Below the pieces are notes generated by a model. The model saw only the letters and a list, made by a program, of their open reading frames with translations, made no database searches and had not been told where the DNA came from. 64,000 bases of DNA from Plotosus lineatus (lineage: Eukaryota; Chordata; Actinopteri; Siluriformes; Plotosidae): positions 31,375,001-31,439,000 of the forward strand of contig CM045733.1 in assembly GCA_024760905.1 (NCBI GenBank), in the 5' to 3' direction. Numbering within the stretch: the stretch's first letter is position 1; each line of letters starts with the position of its first letter. This document shows, in pieces, positions 56,474-64,000 of this stretch. The position numbers and the translations under genes are program-made.

Positions 56474-56622
56474 GTAGGTAGCAAAGGCGTCATCGTGTTT
56501 CTGTTCCTTGCTGAAAAGGGTTGTGTCAGGAAGGGCATCCGACGTAAAAACCTATGCCAAATCAAACATGCGAATCATTCGCTGTGGCAACCCCTTAAAA
56601 AAGGGAAAAGTCGAAAGGAAAA
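56474..56622 (+). mobile_element. SINE-1 with tail R, 5'-truncated
   Basis: It starts in the last part of the body (GCAAAGGCGTCATCGTGTTT) and carries the full tail R (AGGAAGGGCATCCGACGTAA, TTCGCTGTGGCAACCCC, GTCGAAAGG). It sits directly after a TA/CA array. Confidence 0.85.
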
Positions 56623-56689
56623 TTATCATCATTATATATAATACTGAATACAACTAAATTGAAAAAGAAGACCAACAATTTGAGAGTAT

Positions 56690-57390
56690 AATAAGACTGA
56701 ATTTATTTTAAACAACATTGTTATAATTAAGTTATTTATTAATAAGTACTTCTTACTATTAATGGGACTTCTGGTGCCGCATGGTTTTGCTGATGACTTT
56801 GTAATCTGGTTGATACGTGCTGAGGTTCAGCTTCATGCAGGTGTTTAGGCTTCCATCTGTTAAACGTGACCGCAGGTTGGTCTTGATGTTTTTTCAGGTG
56901 AGAAGGACTGCTCGCATGCGCATATGGAGCCAAACATGGTCAATACGAAAGGACTCACACGCTGTCGTGTTTTGTATGAGACAGGAAACATGTCCCAAGT
57001 TTTGGTAATCAGCTGGTCTGTGGGTTGAAGTTTTTACATGTCTGTCCTTTTGTGTTTTGCTTGCCAGCTGTGCTTGGCTTCATGCAAATGAGCTGATCAA
57101 AATGAGGGAAATTTACTTCTACTAAAAACAACACGTGCCCGCCCACATACTGGCGTACAGAAAGGATCGGCTCTCCGCTGCGCGCCACAGTGACGTGGCA
57201 TTGAAAAGAAATTTATAACTTTAAATTCGTGAGATTTATTCATCTGGCTTTTTTTAAAATATTTTATTTAAATGACAGTGAAAATATGTATTCGTTATTC
57301 TGTTAAGAAAGGCCACCTGATTTATCCAAGATACAGATAGAGTCATCAAAAGAGCCACATCTGGCTCACGACCCACAGGTTCCCGACCGC
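56690..57390 (-). mobile_element. hAT relic with C-terminal dimerisation region
   Basis: The right end GAGCCACATCTGGCTCACGA and CCCACAGGTTCCCGACC resembles a hAT terminus of the type at 43792. On the minus strand (about 56925-56760) GSICACEQSFSHLK is followed after a frame change in an A run by TNLRSRLTDGSLNTCMKLN, the hAT C-terminal dimerisation region. The N-terminal and core domains are not present, and the left end is not defined. Confidence 0.7.
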
Positions 57391-57392
57391 TA

Positions 57393-57470
57393 TCGTGGAG
57401 AGTGGGACTCAAACCCTCACCTTCGGATCAGCGATCCAGCGCCCTATACCACTAGACCATGACTGCCCAC
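57393..57470 (-). mobile_element. SINE-1 head fragment
   Basis: Only the tRNA-like head remains on the minus strand (GGGCAGTCATGGTCTAGTGG to CACTCTCCAC). It directly abuts the hAT end, so the hAT probably inserted into a SINE-1 whose other part was lost. Confidence 0.8.
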
Positions 57471-58133
57471 TTTTTCTTCCCTTACTTTTCCCTCCCAGTG
57501 CTGTTCCTTTAAACATTTTCCCCAAGTAAAATGAGCCAAATCAACATAAATGTCAACTTTAGCATATGGCAAGTTGAACCAGTCAACACAAACAAAAGCA
57601 CAGGGCCAGGAACGTCTTTAAATTTATGAAGTTAGTGAGCATGAGAATTGGGTAAAAAATACCCATCACTTTCTGATAGGTCCATATCTGGCTGATCGCT
57701 CCATTCATTCAGAACATCCGATAGTTTTGCTGTAGCAGTTTAATGGTTCATCGGTTGTTGGACATTTACCACGAGAACAAAGCAAAATATTTTCATGTTT
57801 TTTAAAGCATGGGGGAACAATCAAATGTGTTGTTACTGATGAACATTATAGACATTCCCCAGTGGCTGGGGGGGGGTCTTGAAATACCGTGTAAACTCAC
57901 TTTTACAGGCAGTGAATGCCTCATTTTATGGTTACAGAGACTTACCCAATAAAATTGGTAAGTTTGATCTACGATTTTCCTCCCAGTACACATGGGTGGT
58001 TATTAGACGTAGATCAAAGACACTGGGGTGGAACTTATTGGAGCAGGGCGCTTATTACGTCAAATACGATATATTAAATTTATCATCCAGCTTTGGCGCT
58101 TATAAAATGTTATATGAAACGTGCTTGTTAAGG
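57471..58133. other. Unclassified stretch with a GCGCTTATTACG motif
   Basis: The part from about 57880 to 58075 may be the partner of the possible transposon end at 56226. The remainder is not recognised. Confidence 0.35.
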
Positions 58134-58330
58134 CAGTGGTTCCTAACCGTTTTTTACTCCTGCACCCCTAAAAAGATTTTGCTCTGATGTCACTTCCCCT
58201 ACATTTTATACTTTGTTCAAGGATAAAGGATTGGAATCATACTAAATTTTATCAAAAGAATATATTTCAAAGTTACAGCCCTGCTTCTCACTCCCCCTGG
58301 AATGATGTCTTGTAATAACAATCATGTAGA
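58134..58330. mobile_element. Possible hAT end
   Basis: CAGTGGTTCCTAACCGTTTT resembles a hAT terminus (compare 19685). No partner end or 8-bp duplication is identified. Confidence 0.4.
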
Positions 58331-58331
58331 G

Positions 58332-58935
58332 CGAGGCGTGAAATTGACTTTATTCATCATCTTCCTCTGCATAATCCGGGGTTGGGTTGTGGGTGTCATG
58401 GGTCACAGCCTAAGCAATGAGGTCAAGACGTCACTCTCCCCAGCCACTTCCTCCAGCTCTTCCAGGAGAACACCGAGGCGTTCCTGGACCAACCAAGCAT
58501 GCCGGAACGTAGATCGGCTGATAAATTGAGAGCTTTTCTTTGTGGCTATGCTCCCTCTTCACCACAATGGACTGGTACAAGTTCCGCTTTATTGCAGAGC
58601 CTGCAGCGATTTCCCGCTTCATCCTTCCCTCACTGGTGAGCAAGACCCCTAAGTACTTGAACTCCTCCACTTGGGGTTCAAAGAGCCCTATGGACAAACT
58701 TAAAAGGACACCGTTTCCCTTACCTGGAGATGGGTCACTGTGGTCCCCATGGAGCCGGGCCTCGGGAGGGGGCTCAAAAGGCAAACACATGGTGGACAGA
58801 CTCCTGTCCATTGAGCTTGGTCAGGCCAGCCTGAAAAGGAGACATGGGTCCACCCTACCATGGACCCTTTGTGGGTGCAGTGTGATTTGGATGGCAGCCG
58901 AAGGCATGGGTTCTGTTGGACCAATCCTCAGCTAC
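58332..58935 (-). mobile_element. LINE-X relic 2, internally deleted
   Basis: On the minus strand a leader-like part (58935-58690, with AGACCCATGTCTCC-like and CCCGAGGCCCGGCTCCATG) joins a C-terminal ORF2 part (58660-58500) that reads QVEEFKYLGVLLTSEGRMK, then AAGSAIKRNLYQSIVVK. The catalytic reverse transcriptase core is missing. The 3' end is GGATTATGCAGAGGAAGATG. The overall structure parallels the relic at 2812, but the joint lies at a different place. Confidence 0.68.
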
Positions 58936-59014
58936 TGACCCTGACTCTTGGGACATGGAATGGAATGACTTTATTAATTTTTGGAATGTTTAGTTTAGTC
59001 CCAGTGTCCGCCCA

Positions 59015-59320
59015 TTCACCGATTCATTTACCAAACTGCTTAATCCTACCAATGCCATGGGAATACTATGTTAGTCACCTCCAAGTCATGGATCCCATCT
59101 CAGCCAACTCCAGGAGAGAATGGGCCACATCCTGAAGACAAACACACACAAACAACCATTCACACCTTACAACCACACCCAGGTGCACTTTTAAATACCC
59201 AACTAGCCTAATGTGCTATTCTTTGGACTTTGTGAGGAAAGGGTAGTACCCAAAGGAAACCAATGAAGGCACAGGAGAACATGCATGTGCCACTACGCTA
59301 CCCAGTTTAGGACAGTAAAA
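59015..59320 (-). mobile_element. Old SINE-2 with tail N
   Basis: A worn tail N (CCATCTCAGCCAACTCCAGG) and body (GTACCCAAAGGAAACC, then GGAGAACATGCATG) end in CACTACGCTACCCAG on the plus strand, the complement of a SINE-2 head start. Many mismatches are present. Confidence 0.6.
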
Positions 59321-60887
59321 TTAAAATCTCAATGCACTTTTAACCTTAAAATATTTTTTAGATACATACAGTATTTTTAACTTCAGTGGTTCTGTAAATT
59401 CTGCATTGGTGATTCCTTCCTGCCTTGCACATGTTGTTCAGTGATGCACAACAGTATCTGCCACACACTAAAAACAAGCCTGTCTTTGCTCATCGTACAC
59501 CAACGTACATTAGCAGATGGCAGCATGCTCGTCATCAAGTAAGGAACTCATCTGAAAAACTGGCAGTGTCTCCTCACTAATAGAAATGGTTTGCTTATTC
59601 AAAAGACTGACAGCACAATCCAATGCCTGCTGTAAACCTTGTCCAAAATTGGCTGGGATGGCAGAAGCACAACAAACTTATTTCAGCACACACATAGGAC
59701 ACTTTCATGGCTAAAGAGCAAATCAAAGCAGCATCCTTTTCAGACAATACTACATATGATTAGAAGGGAGAAAGATACAGATGTGGTGGCATTTCATATT
59801 ACTAAAGATATAGTGCCCACATGTACAATGTGGGGAAAAATGTTAATTCAGATGCTAACACAATCAAATGGAGATGGATGCTAAGCCAAAGAATCTTATC
59901 AAAGCCCTACCTATAAAGCACTGCAAGTGAAACTTGCCATGCCTCAAGCCTTTCCTTGTAAGTTTTCAAGTATAGAGACAAAAGGCAAGTTTTATTTATT
60001 TATTTATTTTTGGAATGTAAATACATTGGTTGGTGTTTAATTGAGCCGCAGGGGGGGGGGGTGTTGTGAGAACCTTCTGAGCAGCACTCAGTGAACAATT
60101 ATTGTTCTTAAACAATTAAGAGATGTGTTTGACTTCCATCTCTTTGTAAAAATGTTAAAATAAAACATTCCTTTACCCACTGTGGTGGTGCCAGAGGCAT
60201 TATGTTTTATCCCTGTCCATACATGCCTCAGTCAACTTGTGGACACTTTGATTAATATTTATTCAACATAATCTTTCACCGTTAACTGACTTCTAAAGGA
60301 CTATGAACTGGTATATTTTCTGAGCCATAGGTCAAAGTTCATGGGCACATGAGGTTATATTAAAAGAAATCTTGTGCACACTCCGGAGTCTGAATCACTG
60401 CATAGACTCAAACTAAAATTTCCAAGTTCTTCACACCTAACTGCCAATAAACTCGGAGTTCTGAGGTCATAGCTCAAAAGGTCAAGGTCACATAAGATAA
60501 TTAAAAAAAAAAAATCTTGTGTACCCTTGCATGAATTTGGACAAAACATTGATAAATATTGTAACAGAGCCAGTGCTAGCCAAAGTAGCCTCAGACTGTG
60601 GACATGCTTTTGTCTTAGTAATGTTGGACCAATGTTTGATATGACAACCAGTAGTATCTTTAAGACACAATTAGGGCAGACAAAATTTGAAAACTTTTGT
60701 AATCCTTCTTCAATAAGTAATTAATAAAGCATGTTGTAAAGTCCTGTTCTAAGAAAACAATCAAAATCCAGATACTACTGAAAATGGGGAAAATCAATCT
60801 TCCTTACCACATAACTCTACAGTAGCTACAAATTTACAGATTGTTACAAAGTGTTAGCACCCAAGACTACTATAAATGGTAAATAAA
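59321..60887. other. Unclassified stretch
   Basis: Short (TTTA)n near 59996 and a G run at 60049-60061 are the only simple repeats. No gene is recognised. Confidence 0.45.
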
Positions 60888-60889
60888 TA

Positions 60890-61102
60890 CAGTGGTATGA
60901 AAAAGGTATCTGAACCTTTTGGAATTTCTCACATTTCTGCATAAAATCACCATCAAATGTGATCTGATCTTTGTCAAAATCACACAGATGAAAACACAGT
61001 GTCTGCTTTAACTAAAACCACCCAAACATTTATAGGTTTTCATATTTTAATGAGGATAGCATGCAAACAATGACAGAAGGGGGAGGAATAAGTAACTGAA
61101 CC
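60890..61102. repeat. Left inverted repeat of the Tc1 element
   Basis: The repeat begins CAGTGGTATGAAAAAGGTAT. Its partner is at 62269-62480 in opposite orientation. The inner end lies near AAGTAACTGAACC. Confidence 0.95.
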
Positions 61103-61246
61103 CTCTGCCTAATGAGACTTAAAGAGAAATTGAAACCAATTTTTACCAAACAATTCACTGATGAGTGGCTTGAAGCTGCCCTGCCCACTATAAAACACAC
61201 ACCTGGTAAGAATTGTCTTGATGAGAAGCATTGTCTGATGTGCACC

Positions 61247-62260
61247 ATGGCTCGCTCAAAAGAGCTGTCTGAAGACCTGCAATCATGAATTGTTCATTTG
61301 TATAAAGCTGGGAAAGGATACAAAACCATCTCTAAAAGTCTGGATGTTCATCAATCGACCGTCAGAGAAGTTGTCTACAAATGGAGAGAGTTTGGCACTT
61401 GCTTCTCTCCCAAGGAGTGGCTGTCGACCAAAGATGATGCCAAGAGTTCAGCGCAGAATACTCAGAGAGGTAAAAAAAAAAAAAAAACCTAGAGTGTCTG
61501 CTAAAGACTTACAGAAATCACTGGCACAGTCCAATATCGCTGTGCACACATCAACTATGTGTAAAACAATGGCCAAGAATGGTGTTCATGAGAGAACTCC
61601 AAGGAGGAAGCCACTGCTGTCTAAAAAAAGCATTGTTGCTCATTTAATGTCCGCAAAAAGGCACTCCCTTGGACACTCCACAGAAGTTTTGGCAAAATAT
61701 TTTGCGGACTGATGAAACCAAAGTTGAATTGTTTGAGAGGAACACACAACAACGTCATGTGTGGAGGAAAAATGGAACAGCTCACCAACATCAACACATC
61801 CCCACCGTGAAGCATGGTGGAGGGTGCATCATGGTTTGGGGCTGTTTTGCTGCCTTGGGGCCTGGACAACTTGCAATTATTAATGGAAAAAAAAAGTTTA
61901 TCAGGATATTTTGCAGGAAAACCTGTTAGACAGTTGAAGCTAAAAAGAGGATGGATGCTGCAACAAGACAATGATCCAAAACACAGAAGTAAATCAACGT
62001 CAGAATGGTTTCAGAAGAACAAAATACACGTTCTGGAGTGGCCAAGTCAAAGTTCAGACTTGAACCCCATTGAGATGCTGTGGCATGACCTCAAGACAGT
62101 GATTCATGCCAGACATCCCAGGAATCTGACTGAGCTACGGCAGTTTTGTAAAGAAGAATGGGCCAAGATTAGTCCTGATCGATGTGCCAGACTGATCTGC
62201 AGCTACAGGAAGCATTTGGTTGAAGTTATTGCTGCCAAAGGGGGGGGGCACAAAATATTA
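61247..62260 (+). pseudogene. Tc1 transposase, DD34E, inactivated
   Basis: The enzyme would bind the inverted repeats and move the element by cut and paste at TA. MARSKELSEDLQ starts at 61247 but is followed by TGA at 61286. The helix-turn-helix (KTISKSLDVHQSTVREVV) follows in the same frame. The frame then changes near 61405, 61660 and in an A run near 61890. The catalytic residues survive: Asp in TDETKVELF (codon 61711), Asp in QQDNDPKH (61967) and Glu in LNPIE (62072), the last two separated by 34 residues. A G run at 62241-62249 shifts the C-terminal frame past its normal stop. At least four frame lesions and one stop exclude a functional protein. Confidence 0.93.
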
Positions 62261-62268
62261 AATGTGAT

Positions 62269-62480
62269 GGTTCAGTTACTTATTCCTCCCCCTTCTGTCA
62301 TTGTTTGCATGCTATCCTCATTAAAATATGAAAACCTATAAATGTTTGGGTGGTTTTAGTTAAAGCAGACACTGTTTTTTCATCTGTGTGATTTTGACAA
62401 AGATCAGATCACATTTGATGGTGATTTTATGCAGAAATGTGAGAAATTCCAAAAGGTTCAGATACTTTTTCATACCACTG
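62269..62480. repeat. Right inverted repeat of the Tc1 element
   Basis: The repeat ends ATACTTTTTCATACCACTG. It is one base shorter than the left repeat. Confidence 0.95.
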
Positions 62481-62482
62481 TA

Positions 62483-63495
62483 TCTTTCCGAAACTTTTGC
62501 CATGTTAACTAATTATATATCGAGTAAATTAGTTTTTATTCATTGTACTATTAGAAGTACAAATGAATGGGAATTATCACTAGAGAAACTAAAATGCATT
62601 AGAATTAGTATCATTATTACATGTGGTCTGAATTTCTACCAGTATTACCACAAGGGCTATGCTGAAGGAGTTGCAGAAAAAAAAATAGCATTCAATGATG
62701 ACTGCAAATAAGTTAATTAGCTTGAAAAAGCAATCACCTGTTCTTCAGCATTGGACTTAGATTGTTCAAAATTCCCTCATGTGTATTTAAATTCTAGTAC
62801 ATTCTGTTCATGTATGTGATTGCAATTCATTCTCAAGATGTGCTTTTCCATGAATACCTGGTTTTGACCTTGTAAGCCTTTTGTGTGTAAAAAGTATAAA
62901 AATATTAAAACTTACACCAATATGCCAAAAGGGGAGTACTGCCACAAGTATTTTCACACACATACACTAACTTTCTATGAGGTTGTTGCTGTACAGAAGG
63001 GCCTGTCCAAAGGGGCTTTTCAGGATGTCAGAGCAGAATGAGCTACGACGTGTTGCACATTTGGCAGATGGCACTTTTCACATCCAGAGCCCCCTTCAGT
63101 GCTGCTCTCAATTAGCTGCTTGGTTGCGTTTTTCATGTATCATTACTGGGACTGGGACATACATAAAAACAGGACCGGCAAGAATTTAAAGGAATACGTA
63201 GATCAGCATACCGATGAAGGAAAAGGATTTTAGGTAACGGCACTTAAATCAAGCATGATCACTGAACCAACATTTGATCATGAAATGTAAATCTAAAACC
63301 ATCCAAACACTGCAAAATGCTAATTATGCTCTTTTCATTGGCGTTACACAAACCACCATTATGACTGATCACCTAAACCCATAGAGGCAAATAGGGCAGA
63401 AATTTAAAAAAGTATGAGAAATAATTATGCATCTAAAAAAGTCAAAATTTAAAAAGAAACATGAGTCATGGGCTAAGGCATCCCTGCTAAGATTT
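62483..63495. other. Unclassified stretch
   Basis: No repeat family is recognised. The frame at 62977-63189 has no known domain. Confidence 0.45.
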
Positions 63496-63600
63496 TACAG
63501 GCTCTCCCCATGCTTGTGTAAGCTTCCTCCAAGTACACCAGTTTCCTCCCACAGTTTCTCTATCTATCTATCGATGTATTTGTCTATATAGGCAGACAGA
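63496..63600 (+). mobile_element. SINE-2 fragment and (TATC)n
   Basis: GCTCTCCCCATGCTTGTGTA, CTTCCTCCAAG and CAGTTTCCTCCCACAG match the middle of SINE-2. A short (TATC)n run follows. Confidence 0.6.
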
Positions 63601-63639
63601 TATATCGGTCTAGACAAACAGACACATATCGGGCTAGAC

Positions 63640-64000
63640 CAGTGCTTCTCAAATAGAGGGGTGCGGTATGATGCCAAGGAGGATGCGGTGTGAGATCAGG
63701 AGCGGTGGGTGAAGGGTGGGGGGGTTTACCCCTCTGGGGAACATGCTTTTCTGGAATTCTGTGTAATTGCACCTCTGATCCACTAGTTAGCAGTAGCGCT
63801 CTCATTCTCGAGCAATGGTGTAGCAGTTTTTCACACGAGCAAACTATATGAAGTGCAGTAAACAACCTTTCAAGAAACAACACGGTAAAATTTCTGACAG
63901 GAATGAAGAGAAAGGTGGAGAGAGATGGAGATATTAAGCCATAAATAAGTTGAATGAATTTAAATAAGGATTTTTTTTTTATTTCAGGCACATTGGTGCA
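63640..64000 (+). mobile_element. Left part of a hAT element running off the window
   Basis: CAGTGCTTCTCAAATAGAGG at 63640 is a typical hAT terminus. Subterminal sequence GTGTAATTGCACCTCTGATC and GCAGTAGCGCTCTC follows. A short MKRKVERDGD-like start near 63903, followed by stops, may be a trace of a transposase N-terminus. The right end lies outside the window. Confidence 0.6.

Larger units (their letters stand above)
60890..62480 (+). mobile_element. Tc1-like transposon with 213-bp inverted repeats
   Basis: The element is 1591 bp with TA directly outside each end (60888-60889 and 62481-62482), the standard Tc1/mariner target duplication. The inverted repeats span 60890-61102 and 62269-62480. 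By eye they differ at only two places: one extra G near 60906 and one C/A difference near 60993. A single transposase pseudogene lies inside on the plus strand. Confidence 0.95.

Overview
This window looks like non-coding DNA from a vertebrate, most likely a ray-finned fish. It is AT-rich. It carries many tRNA-derived SINEs, several non-LTR retrotransposon lineages, and Tc1-like, Tigger/pogo-like and hAT DNA transposons, plus long (TA)n, (GT)n and (CA)n arrays. I found no host exon, no functional RNA gene and no bacterial-style gene or operon. Every protein-like reading frame that I can recognise belongs to a transposable element, and all of these frames are damaged. The fish assignment is inferred from the repeat types. 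The species cannot be read from the sequence.

Names used here. LINE-R: an RTE-like LINE, five copies (9764-10852 +, 13671-16226 -, 17171-18216 -, 22166-23586 +, 36887-39786 +). LINE-Z: a GC-rich LINE with a C-terminal zinc finger (24334-28198 +). LINE-X: a third LINE type, two internally deleted relics (2812-3735 -, 58332-58935 -). SINE-1: a tRNA-derived SINE with a shared head and body and one of two 3' tails. Tail R is built from LINE-R sequence. Tail N ends in AATGA repeats and is probably L2/CR1-like. SINE-2, SINE-3 and SINE-4: three other tRNA-headed SINEs. T1: a Tigger-like MITE family.

Layout. 1-8.3 kb: SINE-1 and SINE-2 copies, a LINE-X relic, and a Tc1 relic split by a Tigger element. 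8.3-18.3 kb: SINEs and three LINE-R copies. 18.3-24 kb: a Tigger MITE, a hAT relic, LINE-R copy 4 and a foldback. 24.3-28.2 kb: LINE-Z. 28.2-33.9 kb: T1, Tc1 and SINE pieces among TA arrays. 33.9-36.5 kb: no recognised feature. 36.5-39.8 kb: a SINE and the best-preserved LINE-R. 41.5-46.1 kb: young SINE-1 insertions and a four-level nest of elements. 47-50 kb: a Tc1 relic, T1 and a Tigger end. 51-59.3 kb: SINEs, hAT pieces and the second LINE-X relic. 60.9-62.5 kb: a Tc1 element with nearly identical 213-bp inverted repeats. 63.6 kb to the end: the start of another hAT.

How they work together. The clearest relationship is parasitic. Tail R of SINE-1 matches a piece of the LINE-R 5' leader joined directly to the LINE-R 3' end, as expected if LINE-R reverse transcriptase copies SINE-1. 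The same SINE-1 body also occurs with tail N, which suggests that it can use a second LINE. Target-site duplications are visible for several retroelements and for two hATs, and TA flanks for the Tc1 and Tigger elements. They give relative ages: perfect duplications mark recent SINE-1 and SINE-4 insertions, while LINE-X and several Tc1 copies are old.
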